Assembly: GCF_947623445.1 (NCBI RefSeq)
Contig: NC_135240.1
Span: 12,090,001 to 12,154,000, forward strand
DNA length: 64,000 bases
Reading direction: 5' to 3'
DNA from: Clavelina lepadiformis
Lineage: Eukaryota; Chordata; Ascidiacea; Aplousobranchia; Clavelinidae
Within the stretch, counting starts at the first letter, position 1. Every line of letters begins with the position of its first letter. Below the pieces are notes generated by a model. The model did no database searches. It was not told where the DNA came from and was given only the letters and a program-made list of their open reading frames with translations. Positions 49,701-62,191 of the stretch are shown here, piece after piece. The position numbers were made by a program, and so were the translations under genes.

Positions 49701-51334
49701 CTGGGTCTGGACATAAGCTACATGCAGAAAGCAATTGATGAAGAATAACTGTCGAGTATGAGTCTTTCCCCTATCTAAGGATGGATATTATGATAATAAC
49801 CTACCACACAGGGAATGTAACTTGCAGTCGACTCCTTTTTGCAGGTCCACCACCTTTTGGTGTTCAGTAATGAAGTAGTTAAACTGAAGTAGATCCTTTC
49901 TACTATGGCTACTTAAGTAGTTTTGTTCATGGGTGCTTCTCCTTTTACTTAAGTAGTTTTAGGCAAAAATAACGTATTTCAGTAAGTTTACCAAATACGG
50001 ACATAGAAAGTAGTCAGTGTTTTAGTTCGAAGATAATTTGCAGTAATTTTCTTTTGAAATCACATTTGCACAAAACGTTTATATACAGTCTTCAACTTGA
50101 TTTTGACGTAACAATGCCCTGACGAAGGACTGAAGTATGTCTGAAATTATTTTATCTTCATAAAATTATATACTTCTCAATAGTTGTATTGCTTTTACCA
50201 AGCTCTCGGTAACTTGTGCTTTCACAACCTCATTATCAACTTCGATAACTGCTTCTTACTTGAGTAGATAAAAATATTCTACTTCATACTTGAGTAAATG
50301 TAAATAACAATACTTCCACTTGTAGTGGAGTAGTTTTTTCGGGAGTAACAATACTTCTGCTTGAGTAACTTACATGGTTACTTTGACCACCACTGCCTAT
50401 ATGCTCTAATTTTAAACCTACTTATCATTAATATTGGTAGTTGATATTATTATTAATATTGATACTGACTGACACAAAAACAGAATATGCAATAAACTAA
50501 TATTATGTTGTTTTCAAAGTGTGTATTTTCGCTGATTTTTTCCCAGGTAAAGTCAAAATGGATTTCTCTGCCACTTCCTACACGTAGCAGTAGGAAGATT
50601 AAATTATAATTTTTTTCTTATGGAAATAAAAATTTTCTGCATTTTATTAAGTTTGGTTCAACAGTATTAATTACTTTTTTCACATTACTAGTATTTTTGA
50701 CCACTAATAATGTGGGTGTTAGACTTGACTTCCAGTTTCATAGACACTGTTGATAAGCTGCATGAAACCTTTACTTGGTCCTAGTTTGCCCACTACTGGT
50801 ATGTACTATGGCAGGGGTGGGCAACCTTTTTGAACCCGAGAGCCGCTTTGGTTGTTAAATTTTTACTGACGAGCCAAGTCATAAGAACTTATGACGTCAT
50901 AAATAGTTTATGTCGTTTAATTGTTCCATATCTGAATTCCTCAATCGAAGAATATCATTAAATTTGGATAATTAACAACTTGTCATCAATGCTGGCCTAA
51001 GTAAGGAAAAGAAAAAGAGAGAAACGTTCATAAACGGTACTCTTGGTAGCCTTTACAATTTTTTTGAAATTTTACGATTCGACTAGAAGAGCCGCAAAAA
51101 ACATGCCGGCGAGCCGCAGTTTGCCCACCCCTGTACTATGGTATGCTACTGTATATTACAACACTGAACAGTAGTTATCAAACATTCCACTTTCAAATTT
51201 TTACTGCTTACTTCAGATACTAATCCAAGGACTATCACAATTGCTACACAAGCCAATATGTCAGCATGATTCTGAATGACAAACTCATGGCTCATCACAG
51301 GTGGATTTTTCGGCTTTTTTCGTGGCATTCCCAT
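46774..51334 (-). CDS. TRAM1/2-type translocating chain-associated membrane protein (368 aa)
   Basis: Ten minus-strand exons: 51212-51334, 49226-49310, 49026-49135, 48712-48828, 48469-48558, 48226-48350, 47985-48086, 47694-47837, 46981-47132, 46774-46832. All are GT-AG and the frame closes at 368 aa, close to the usual 370 or so for TRAM. Landmarks in order: the N-terminal MGMPRKKPKNPPV and MSHEFVIQNHADILAC (the TRAM signature), MIAVVHAVIQEYFLD, HLSKTKNSKFNESGQ, LIAQIAYWVHMYPELYFQKA with VPARVQYY, HYMAEGVFHASRMLYY (TLC domain), FGLGRAENQGIDFASGNYN, and a Lys-rich cytosolic tail ending KLKKN. The protein is a multi-span ER membrane component that sits beside Sec61 and helps insertion of nascent chains. 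The acceptor of exon 7 (ttttggag) is weak and was chosen for frame. Two hAT MITEs lie in its introns. Confidence 0.93.
47228..47574. mobile_element. hAT MITE in a TRAM intron
   Basis: Ends are CAGCGTGGTCCAAC and GTTGGACCACGCTG, with a perfect 8-bp duplication ATCTAGTA (47220-47227, 47575-47582). It is 347 bp, with gcgggcc motifs at both ends and repeated attagaactgaa inside. It lies between exons 8 and 9. Confidence 0.92.
49473..50798. mobile_element. Degraded hAT-like element with ACTTGAGTA repeats, TRAM intron 1
   Basis: Inverted ends ggggtaggcaaactg and agtttgcccactactg are imperfect and no clear target duplication remains, so the limits are tentative. Within it, 49877-50397 is built of variants of acttgagta / acttaagta and ends gaccaccactgcc, which looks like a second, nested MITE. 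Confidence 0.45.
50812..51133. mobile_element. hAT MITE in TRAM intron 1
   Basis: Ends are CAGGGGTGGGCAACC and TTTGCCCACCCCTG, with an 8-bp duplication TACTATGG (50804-50811, 51134-51141). It is 322 bp, with gagccgc motifs at both ends. Confidence 0.92.
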
Positions 51335-54100
51335 GATTATGTTTATTGATGCAGCAGAAAGACACGTTTAATTTACTTGATCACTTCTAATATACAATAC
51401 TCTGAATATTAAATTTTATTTGAAAGTAATCGATACTGATACATATAATTATTGTAATTGATGAATTAAACGGTGCAGGTAAGTATGACCAGACTTAAAA
51501 ATCAATATCTGTATAATTAACGTTATCTTGTCAGAGCAAACCAAACATGAGACTGATACGAATTAATGACGTGACTTTAAGTTAGCTCCCGTTTTGAAAT
51601 TTGAGTCTAGAAGTGCGCTACCAATTTTTGGCAGCCGCTACTCACAACTATTTTCTGGCAAAAATTATACAATCATTGCTAAAACTAAAGGTTGCCTTGG
51701 AGTATGCAAAAGTGAAAGTGCAACCTGGATGGTTCAAATAAAACCCCATCAAAAGAAACACTACCCTAGGGATCAGAATCCTGTTTCTGTGGCTAGGTTG
51801 AAGGCACTGCAAAGCAGGGCCTAATATAGCCAACATAAGACGCTTTGTGTCAGGAAAAATTGAGTCGCATTCCCACCAGGGTACTGTTTATGTCACAGTT
51901 ATCGGTTTAAAACAAGGTTGAAAAATCAACCAAGCAAAACACTTCAACACTCACAACATACCAAACCTAAACATTAATAGGCTAGGAATGCTACATTTTA
52001 AATAAGGGAACTTGAAAGTCAGCTAAAAACATTTTAATTACATTGATGGTCATTGAATTTCAAAAACGCGACAAACAGACTTTAGCTTCAAATTTTGTTG
52101 TTTTAAGCATGCAGTTACACTGTTTATCACACGTATGGTAATTCAGCCAATGAGACGTAAAATGTTTTTACTTTAGGTCTGGCGACTGGCATATAAGCTA
52201 CCCTTCTTTTCAGGCTTGATACAGTATTTTTGCCTTCAAAAGCGGCTTACACACTGCTTGATGACTATATACATGTTTTGTATCATATTTATCTAAGCAA
52301 CTTTTGCTTTTATGTTGCATGCTATGCTGACCACATATCGTAACAACATATCAATAAGTTGAATGTATAATAGGATCGGAAGATTTGAGAAATTGTAAAA
52401 ATGAAAATTAGGCAACATTTTGTTGATAACTTTGAGGGAAACCTTTACAATCAGTTGGGAACAGTATATGTATATTCACTACACAGTTTTCAAAATTCAA
52501 GAAAAGCCTTCCATAATCTTGAGAACTGCAGAAAGCACCTGGTGCATCCTGATTTTAGCCGTCAAGCACCTGGTCACCCTGAATCTGGCAGTTATGCACC
52601 ATCGAAATCTTGTTGAAAAGTGCCAAGCTTTTTAGCCCAGCCAAAGAGTAAGCTATATGACATAAATTGTCTTAAAACAACTAAAGGAACTGAGTATTTC
52701 ATCAAAAGTACATCTTTCAACCGTTAAGAATATGAAGTTAGCTTAGGAGAAGGGGTATATGAAAAAATTTATTCGAGATATTCAGGTTCAGGGTTTAATT
52801 GAAGTATTACTTATGACCCGATTTTCCCGACAAAGATTGTGAGGGTCTCTTGTACTTTTGCACTCCGAATTAAAGCCCGAATTGAAAGGAATTATGAGGT
52901 AATAGAAAAGAAATTATGACATAATAACTCCTCAAAACTCAATCCTCATATTCCAGTGCAAAACAGGGGGGGGGGGAATATTCTGGAGGGGCTTAAATTT
53001 CACACCAGATAGCATAAATAAGATATTATTTTTATGCATAAATCACTTTGATTTATTCATTGACTGTTCAGAAACATTTCTGTGAGTGAAATCTAAAATT
53101 TTACGAACAACAAAGTGAGCAAAAATTATTTAAAAGCAGTCTACAAACGTTTTTGTCTGAAACGTTTTGCACCAAAGCCTATAGCTAAGGTGGACATATG
53201 ATTGGACAATAATCAAGTCAACAACTCGACTTGAGCATTAATCCATTGGATTACAGTTCAATCGATCAACTCATCGATCGACTCAATAATCCATTCCCAT
53301 TTTGTTAAATAAAAGATTATTATGGCGCTACAAACATGTAACTGGTGTTACAACAAAAGTTTATATCAAAAAATATGGTCAACGATTTATAAGGAATATA
53401 AAAGTACGTTACAATGCGGTTAACTCTATGCAAGTATAGTCCTACAATACGCACAGATCTATTAATTTATGCCCCAGCGGATTAAACAATGAACTACAAT
53501 AGCTTATTTTGGTAACATCTACAAATATTGGCTACGAACCCACGGTGCAAGTTTTGTTTCGTGTTCTTTCTTATTAAAATTATGACGTAAAGACCTAAAG
53601 AATTTATGACGTATGCAGAAGATAGCGGGACAAACAATCAATGAGGAAAATGGTGTTTGAATAAATGTAAAACTACCTAATAAAAAAATGAATAGGAAAA
53701 GGAAATTATAACCATAATCCATTAAGATAAAAATTGCAATTAATGCCTGACAAACCAGTCTAATTATGCTTGTGAAGCCACGCTACACGTCTTAGAAAAT
53801 GCCAGCAATTCGATTTGAATCAAATTAAAGATAAAAGTTTCAAACATTGAAAGGGGAATGTTATGACAAAATAATGTTTATTACATCACAGTGTTGTGAA
53901 TAAAAAACTATACATTTTCTAAAAAGCAGCAAACACACGAGAAAAATACTTTACTGAAGTTACTGCTTAAAACAGCAAAGCACAACGTAGGTAACATCAA
54001 AGCTTTTACAAATTTTGAAATGATACATAAAAATGAAACTGTGCAGTCATTTGATGGAATCGAAAGTGTAATTACGTGAGTAAAAAGGTTTTATAAGCAG
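51335..54100. other. TRAM upstream region and intergenic DNA, no gene recognised
   Basis: Open frames at 51594-51824 and 52401-52635 (plus) show no known domain. A run of 11 G lies at 52966-52976. A short cluster of gcacctggt repeats lies near 52535-52575. Confidence 0.4.
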
Positions 54101-54105
54101 TTAGC

Positions 54106-54345
54106 TTATTTCGTCGGCCATATAGGTAGTGAAAAATATGACGGAATCCGAAGAAAAATCTTGATTAGTCTGGAAACAAGAATATCTAGTAGTTGATGAG
54201 ATTCGGCCAGTACCTTGTTGGAGCCAAGAGGAGTAATGGTTGGCTCGGAAGTTAATTTTTCATTGAAGAATTTCTGAAACTGGAGGGTAGCTTTTATAAC
54301 TGAATTCTCAACAGCAATCAGACATGGCATGGCTTGGACGTACAC
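54106..54345 (-). CDS. Possible exon or small protein, unrecognised
   Basis: A minus-strand open frame whose composition looks coding (IAVENSVIKATLQFQKFFNE, PLGSNKVLAESHQLLDILVS). It could be one exon: a donor-like AAG|gtactg follows GSNK, and an acceptor-like cattgacag lies just before it. The predicted segment is helical and polar. I do not recognise a family and found no partner exons, so it may be a chance frame. Confidence 0.25.
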   Translation of the reverse strand: MYVQAMPCLIAVENSVIKATLQFQKFFNEKLTSEPTITPLGSNKVLAESHQLLDILVSRLIKIFLRIPSYFSLPIWPTK

Positions 54346-56045
54346 AGAAAATCTGTCAATGCAAGCTGAACTGCTGCTTTTGTTTTTAAAGTGTAAATCT
54401 GTTCACAAAATGAAAAATGCTCACACTTGTAAACAATGCTTGACACATCTTTCCAGGGAGTGCAGCGCCCCCCTAGTTGAGGGCCTGGTGCAAAAGTGAA
54501 AGATACCCGATTGTGATACTATACCATATGTGGCTAGGCTAGCCTATGTATAGCCACCAGTGGTTCTGTATGGAAGGAATGCAACGCAGCTATCTCATGA
54601 TAAAATAGGTCAATAAAGCTTTTTTGTAAGCTAGCTAATTCCCAAACAGCAATATTTGGTGCACACTTTGCGCTGCCTAATAGGCCTAGTGCACACCAAT
54701 CTTTAAAATTTATGCTGTCCGGTGTACAAAAAACTTCATTCCATACTGGACGTATACGCTGCCATCATGACTATGCCGCATATAAATCCTAAAGTAAAAG
54801 GTAGCTAGGTTTACCGTTTTTTATGAACAGAATTTGTACCAATCGGCAACTGATCCACTCATGCAGATAGGCTATAAGGCTATAAAGCCTAGGCTAGCAC
54901 AGCGATACATTGCCCAATAGGTTAACCCAAAACCTTGCGTGGTTCGACACGTAACACGCTATTTTCGTTTACTGGAGCGTGTCGAAGACCATAGATATCC
55001 ATAGAGAGAAATCAATAAGGGATAACAATGCTTCTCAACTGGGAAGCTTTTCTTGGGTCTGCGGAAACAAAGTGCCCTGTATGCTGCGCAACTGTGAAAT
55101 TTAACTAGTAGCTAATTAATTTTCATCATCAATTAAGATTTTCGCGCAGTCGCATTCCACTTAAAGGCAATAAAAATTTTCTATGTGTTCTTTGGGTAAA
55201 ATTGACTTCAGACATTGCTTTTTGCTGTTATCATGTATCGTAATATGTTACTGTAGCATAGTTATCGTAATCACTAGTGTGTATACGCCATAGCCGGTAA
55301 AATGTAAGAATGTAAGATATTACAAGCGTCAGCACGGCCACCAAACCCAAATTACAAAAAACATAACTTAAACACATTAATACACAACAAAAGTTAAGCT
55401 GATAGTTTGGCAGGACATAAGCGTTGTGTCACCGTCAAGATGGTACAACGATTGTCATGCTACATTAGTGTATTGGAACTATCTAAAGCCAAAGGCTTTA
55501 TTTGGCCTTGAAAACTCCATTGTCTATTTAAGTCTTGACTCCGTTGTTTGTGCTATCTCTTTTTGTTTCATCTAACCAGCAAAACATTCATAAAAGTCCA
55601 ATTCTTATATTCCGAAAATGTAGTAGTACTAACTATATATTAAAAGAAATCGTGCACGTACAATTTCTCAAAACATACATTTTAGAAGACGCTTTCAGAA
55701 GACAAGATTTCAAAAGAGACATTTTAAAAGAGATAGCCAAAACAATTTCTTTTTATCGCCTTGTGCCATAGTCATTCAGAGTAGGCCACCTGTTAAACGT
55801 CACATAAGTGTGTCATAAAATATTTCATTTTTAACCACTAACAATCTGACAACACTTTTACGTCACATAAATATTGCCAACAAGAACACGTATAAATTCG
55901 TAACATTCTAAGTGAAAATCAAGCACTTGAAAGGCCCTACCCCTACACAACTTATTTAATAATATGAACAATTTTTATTTTTAAAAGTCACTGCAAATGC
56001 CACAATGGAACCAACTTGTGTGTCTCGATGGAAGAAGAAAAATCC
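54346..56045. other. Intergenic, nothing convincing
   Basis: A possible hAT end (cagggagtgcagcgcccccc, near 54456) lacks a partner. No exon was recognised. Confidence 0.4.
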
Positions 56046-56053
56046 CACTATAA

Positions 56054-56366
56054 CAGTGGTTCCCAACCTTTTTTGGTGTCGGGGCCGAATTTCAAACTTC
56101 AGCGTAGGTATGGAGCCGCATGAAAACACTCAAGTAATTATAACGAAAATCTTAAAGCATGAAAGTATGTACCAACGAATAGCAACACTAACAAGAAAAA
56201 TAACACAAATCAATTTAATGTCCAACTTGACTCCAACTCCAACTGACAAGTCAAAAAATAATCGCCCTAACTATTATAAAAAGATTTTTTATAATTTTTG
56301 TGGGATTTTCAGGGGTCAATGAGAGCCGCAAGAAGGCTAGCTAAGAGCCGCAGTTGGAAATAACTG
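56054..56366. mobile_element. hAT MITE
   Basis: Ends are CAGTGGTTCCCAACC and GTTGGAAATAACTG, with an 8-bp duplication CACTATAA (56046-56053, 56367-56374). It is 313 bp, with gagccgc repeats near the right end. Confidence 0.9.
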
Positions 56367-56389
56367 CACTATAATGAACTACATCCAAG

Positions 56390-56741
56390 TAGGGATGTGC
56401 TGCGAGGAAGATTATTCGGGTTCGTGTAAATCCGAATATCATGAAGGTCGACACGAACGAATCCCGAATCTATTCGTATAAGAACCACACAATAAAAACG
56501 TGTTTAAAAAAACGATTGAAAAAGCAAAATCGTTAGGAAAACGACCTTCATTGTAAGTACTGCTGACTCTAGTTTAGCATTGTCGGGAAACTAGATCATC
56601 ATTTTTAACAAAAGTCTGTAAATTTATAAGTAATATTGTATTAGGGTTCGCCATTGTTGGTATTCGTGTTCGCCCGAATCTTCCATAAAGGCGATATTCG
56701 GCGAATCTATTCGGGTTTGGGTTCGTATCGGCCCATCCCTA
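56390..56741. mobile_element. hAT-like MITE, 15 bp from the previous one
   Basis: Ends are TAGGGATG and CATCCCTA, with an 8-bp duplication CATCCAAG (56382-56389, 56742-56749). It is 352 bp. The inside has repeated ttcggg / cgaat motifs in both orientations. Confidence 0.88.
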
Positions 56742-57161
56742 CATCCAAGAGACCGGAGTTTCGTTCAGGTGGCCTGTGGAAAGTACATGATGAGAATCTT
56801 TTACACAGGTCGTCGTTGCTCAGAAACAATAGTCAATTACGCACTTGTGCAACGCAGTATGATTATTATTCATTTCCATTTATGCCAATAAAGTAATTCC
56901 TCCCCTATCGAAAAGTAAACAAGTATAAAACCACTTTATGAGGCAATGCGGATTCAAGAATTATTTCTAAAGCAGAGCGAAAGAGTTTATGCAAACCTCT
57001 CTTAGTCTAAAAATGTAATTTTGATATAAACAAATTTGTTCATTTAGTTTGTAAGTTTTAATATCATTTGTCATCAATAGTCCATTATTAAATACAATAT
57101 TCGAACCGGAGTAAGATAAAGTGTACATTCTGTAGCATAGCATATAGTTGTTAGTACTGTA

Positions 57162-57219
57162 GTGTACAAGTGCACAATCAGATGACGTCACTATTTGAGT
57201 AGCTGGGAACTAGTATACA
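57162..57219. repeat. Diverged copy of the 28.2-kb foldback repeat
   Basis: It shares gtacaagtgcacaa, agatgacgtcac, gagtagct and ctagtatacaaagg with 28181-28240 in the same order, so the two are dispersed members of one family. Confidence 0.55.
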
Positions 57220-58008
57220 AAGGTTTCCTGTGGTTGTGCAATGGTCTACTACTCTACTAGACTCCCGTTAGTCCCGTAGTCCCGTATCCGAGTAGCTAAG
57301 ATAAGTAGGCCTAGCACTAGCCTATCAAAAGCCTCAGTTTTCACTGGTTTGTTTAATTGACGGTTAAATCGCTATTTAGTTGAACTAGTCTAGGCCTGTC
57401 AGTTGATAGTAGCTGAACCATCTTAACAGAGTTTATAGTGAAATAAAAAACAAAGTATAGATATTAACTTTGAAGGGTAACTGTATATTTCATTTTTCTA
57501 CATATTACAGCTATGCCTACAAAAAATGTCAGAATGCTGGAATGTCATTAAACTTTAGGATGTCACTATTTCATCGGAAAAAATTTTCCGATCGAAGCTA
57601 TTTTGCACGGTTTCTTGTTTACCTAACATAAATTTTATAACATATTAGCCTAAATCTACCTTCCAATATAGGCTAACGCTTACTCCAATAAAACCCTAAA
57701 TAGCTTAAGTCAAGGCTTTTGGTATATCCATTCTAACCTAACCACCTATTTTAACAACAGACTGCATGATCTACATAGGCTAGAATGAAATAGTCAAACT
57801 TGGTAAACTTTAAGTCAGATAAGTTAAGAAAATATGACAAATATAGACAAGCTTCTATAAGCTATAGACAATACTTCTGTACTTATTTAAATTTTATTCT
57901 TTATCATTAGGTTTGTTTATAAAACTATTGAAGTGTTGCTCGAGGGTTGCTCAAGTCTGACCAAAATTCTAAACCTTACTGCAATAAAAAGTTACCTTTC
58001 CAATAGAC

Positions 58009-59967
58009 TAGTGCAGTGGTTCTTAAACTTGGGGGCGCGTAACATTAATAGGGGGGCGCGAGAGATGACAAACTGTCTATTATATGAGCTAGGCCTATGT
58101 CTAAACATGCTTTCTTGACTTTTGCTAGCCTATAGGTTCATTTTTACTAAAATTTTAAAGTGTGTCACGATGGCAATTGTACTTTTGAAATTTGAATTTT
58201 GAAATACGTCAATGGTTACGTCATAATATTTGGTGTCTCTCCGCATTGTTTTCGTTTACTCATTCACGCACTCCTAGCTCGACTAACTGTTCTCTTGTGT
58301 TCTCTTTTTGCGGTGACATGTTTTTTTTTCACAACGGGGGCTGCGTAACAAGAAAAACTTTTACAAATGTATCACTTGTAGAAATACTTAATTTACACTA
58401 AAAGCATTTTTTTTAGTTTTACAATTATGATGTATACAGAAAGCCAGATGTTTTTGCTACTAACCTGTAAATATCCGATCAGTTTACGACGTTTTATTTT
58501 CGAGTCATTAACGATTGAAAATTTGTGTGCAGTGTCGGCCACACATAATAAAAATAGTAATGTCGCACACCCGGTTTAAATAGGGTAAAACCAACGTCAG
58601 CCAATATTAAAACCGTAAAATGAAGTAAAACTTAAATTTGGTATTGATTTAATAACCAGGTATTTTAGTAATTAAACTAATTGTATTGACACAAAATGAG
58701 TGGATAAAAGAGAAAGTATGACCAAAATTATCTGAAGTATGGCTTTATAGATACAACAGTGAACGGAAAAGTCGTACCGCAATGCGTGATATGCTCAGAA
58801 AAGCTAAGCAACGACGTTTTGAGACCAAGTCATTTGCAGGGTCATCTTCATGAATATAAAGACAAAACCTAGGAACAAATTTGACTGTGAAGCCGACCTA
58901 AGATGTGCATTATCTTCTACAAAGCCTCGAATTAAACGTTTGGTTTCCCAAAAACAACTAGCCTACATCCTTCACATTAATGAAAATTAATTGAAAATAA
59001 ATTGTTGTTTTGTTTAATGCTTTTTTATTTTGCAATGAGGTGGGGCACGAAACTTTTAGGTACCGTCAAGGGGGGCGTGTGCCAAAAAGTTTAAGAACCC
59101 CTGGACTAGTGGTTCCCAACTGGTGGTCCCTGGAATGCTTTTTAGCTCTACTGGAAAGTTTATATGATGCACTGGATTTCTCAGGTGCAGAAAGTTGGCT
59201 TCTGCGCCAATTGTGTCCATACACCAAACAGATTATATTATTGAACCCAGTGTATGCCTACTATTAATTGAACGTTTCAATTGTAACGAAAAATGGCTTT
59301 TTGGAATGAATGCAGTGGTAAACTTTCCAGGTCTGATACATCATCATACATTACGTCAGAAATTTCATGTCATAATGCAAGCATTAGTCTATGTCTGGGA
59401 ATAAGTTAATACAATGATCAGGCAGGGACGCAGAGTACACACAATGAAGATGAATTACTGCTTCTTCTTTTCTTTAATTGCCGATTTGGAATTTTAGTCA
59501 AAAGTGTGTTGTATTAATAATCGACCTTGTGTGTTCGTGCAAAGTTGTTAATAAGGTTTGCATTTTTTAGTTTGAAATGTAGTTTAAAAAACAATAATCA
59601 GAGGATATGGACCTTATACCACTCTCGACATCGAACAGTGTGTGAGCAAAAAAGAGCACTAACGATGAGTGAAAAGAAAAGAGAACTACATAGTTACTAA
59701 ACAAAACCTTTGTTTTATGCACATGAATGAGAGTTTCTCTTGTATTTTTTTAAATGATTAGTATGGTTGATCTTCTTCACAATAAATTGGACATTGTTCT
59801 TTGGATTTTTTTTTCTATCAACATGTGATTGGAAGCCACTATTATGACCTTGAAGCGGATTTAGGAAAAAATAAAATTTCTTTTATATGGAACATCATTT
59901 TGGTGATCCAGGAAAGTCTAAAACTTTTTCTGACAGTCCATAGCTGAAAACGAGTTGAGAACCACTG
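58009..59967. mobile_element. hAT element interrupted by a second hAT element
   Basis: The outer element starts TAGTGGTTCCCAACTGG once the inner insert is discounted, and ends GAGTTGAGAACCACTG. The flanks CAATAGAC (58001-58008) and CAATAGAG (59968-59975) match at 7 of 8 bases. The inner element landed four bases into its left end. The non-nested part is about 860 bp and has no clear transposase frame. Confidence 0.7.
58014..59103. mobile_element. Inner hAT element with ZBED5-like transposase remnant
   Basis: Ends are CAGTGGTTCTTAAACTTGG and AAGTTTAAGAACCCCTG, with a perfect 8-bp duplication GACTAGTG (58006-58013, 59104-59111). It is 1090 bp. On plus at about 58708-58870 it encodes KRKYDQNYLKYGFID, VPQCVICSEKLSND and HLQGHLHEYKDK, which match the N-terminal BED-type zinc finger region of ZBED5/GTF2IRD2-like hAT transposases. 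A stop lies just after the initial MSG, so it is not a working gene. Confidence 0.85.
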
Positions 59968-59975
59968 CAATAGAG

Positions 59976-60746
59976 CCCAAGTTTTGAGTTCCAGCCATAA
60001 TTGTTTGGCTGGTAAATTTTTTTCAATCGCATATACTTCACAATAGAAAATGTCGACCTACTTTGATTCTGTTTTAAATTGCAAGTGTTTTGGGAATCGG
60101 ATTGTAAAGATTTAGCTCAAGTGAGTAGCATAGGAATTTTATTGCAAGATAAAAATTTTTTTTAAATATTTTAAGTAGTTCTTATATTATAGCAGTTTGT
60201 ATTCTATGCACTGGTCTTGTTATATCTGCTGTCTTGAAACGTGGTCAGTGTAGCATGCCATGTAAAATGCATAAGAGCTTGCGTGGTATCTGTGACGCGT
60301 GTGAGTGTAGTGCTTTAGTTCTAGTTGATTATTTTCAACTTTGCTTTACATGCAAAACAAAATCAATCCATGTAACTTCAACTTAATTTTGAATTTAACA
60401 AAATATGCACAAATATATTATAAAAAAACATCAAAAAAATGTTTTGTTAATTGAAGGACATGCTCACAAACATTAAAACATTGTTATTAACAACCTAAGT
60501 AGCAACCGAGGTAATTTAATAAATTATATTCGTTTACATTTAGTTAAGAGGTATATACTTCTTAGTTATCCTTAATCAGAAAGCCAACAGAGTGACTGTA
60601 AAAATCAAGTTTTGTTTACCTGCAGGGATATGCTACTGGGAACTGCTGTGCATCTGTGCACGACTGAATGCTTATTCTGTAGTTAAGTTTTTTGGTTAAA
60701 TTGTACCTATAGCAAAAATATTGAATTTGTTTGTTAGAAATCAAGT
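59976..60746. other. Intergenic upstream of the NCBP2AS2-like gene
   Basis: No feature was recognised apart from a possible acceptor (tttgtttgttag, ending about 60737) that would suggest a spliced leader. Confidence 0.4.
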
Positions 60747-62191
60747 ATGCCATTTCAACGTTTGCTTTCAGTGTTTCTTAGCAACCCACGTTTAGTGGAA
60801 ACTCTGTCAGATACCAAATTAGTGCGGCGGGCAGCTCAAATTTCTGTTGGAATGTACAACAGGTTCAAGGTATGTGCCACCCGTTATTGTTACAGTGCAG
60901 CATTGGTCTCTAAGCTTGTTGAACAATGAGCCGCATTAATCAAAACGGAGGGACGCATCAAAGAAGAAAGTTGAAGCATTGCAATGTAAAAACTTTATCT
61001 TGAATTGTGAAAATATAGACGTTTTTCGAATTACGGCCACCATCTTCTTTGAGTGGCAAAATTTTTTAATTGCCTGTATGTAACTATAATAATTAATCAT
61101 TGACCCGCTTTGATTCTTAAATCGCAAGCGTTCTGGCCATCGCCCTTCGTATTGTGAAGATTTATCTCAGTTGTAGATGAGTAGCATATGTATTCCTTTA
61201 CACTATAAAGAAAAAATATAGAGAAAATGTCGCCTAGCTTATTAATATCGATAAGTCAAACTTGTACGTGGGATTTACAGCACTGTAATACAAAAACTAA
61301 GCCACATTTTTTATTGTCCAGTAGAAATTGGCTAATTGGACACCTCTGGGGAATTATGAAAAAGTGCCGAATTAGTTCGAAAAGGGCTGAAATATGAAAA
61401 CAGGTACTAATAACATACGGACACGGACAAAACACATCCACACTGCCACTGGTCATTAAAATTAGTTAATTCATTCCATATACAGCAGCCTATAAAAACA
61501 GAGTCATTCACACAATCAAAAAATTTTTTTATTATAAACTCACACATTCATACAATTAATATGAACCCATCACTTGAGTTGTGTTTTGTCATAGGCCTAC
61601 ATTACTTAAACACATGTTGCCTGTACTTTAAGAGAAATACTTAATTAGACGAACAGCATGCTTGTTGGGCATAAAAGAAAGGTGCCAAAATATTCGAACT
61701 TTAGAATTATGCAAAGTTGAACTAAACAAGCTAAAAAACATTGAAATGTACTCTGTTTTTGCTTTATTACATCACGATCACATGAAATTTAGTCTGAAAT
61801 CAGTCAAAACCTTTATGATTTATCAACCGCAAGGCGTGTTCACAGCGTTATTTTTTTTTGCCAAGTAAACAAGTGCAAGCAAAAAACGAAACAATTTGAG
61901 CACCTTCACATCTTGACAAACTAGTGCCGCTCTTTCAATCGTTTGCAAAAATTGAGCACACTCGTACATAGCTCTGCCAGTTTGGAGACCTTTGCGTTAC
62001 AAAGTTGTGTTACAATAGCTCTTTTCAGCATGTTATAATTTTCTTGATCATAGGTTGCAAGTATGGGGTTTCAACAGAAGAATAATCTTATAAAAAATTC
62101 ATCAAGAGATTCAGAAAATGGGTTTTTCTCAAACTTTAAAGATGAACTCTTAAAGGAACATAAAAAAATGAAAAAAGAAGGAAATTTATGA
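60747..62191 (+). CDS. NCBP2AS2-like small protein (86 aa), two exons
   Basis: Exon 1 is 60747-60869 and exon 2 is 62054-62191; the GT-AG intron is phase 0 and the frame ends at TGA. Exon 1 encodes MPFQRLLSVFLSNPRLVETL then SDTKLVRRAAQISV, matching the conserved N-terminus of NCBP2AS2 ([20 protein letters not shown]...IRRAAQ in human). Exon 2 encodes VASMGFQQKNN and FFSNFKDELLKEHKKMKKEG, matching the conserved C-terminal helix (FRDAFTQELRRGLRG in human). The family is small, about 80-100 aa, and is named for its gene position next to NCBP2 in vertebrates; its molecular role is poorly defined. No NCBP2 gene is visible nearby in this window. Exon 1 read-through would give 60 aa without the conserved end, so the spliced model is preferred. 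Confidence 0.8.
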
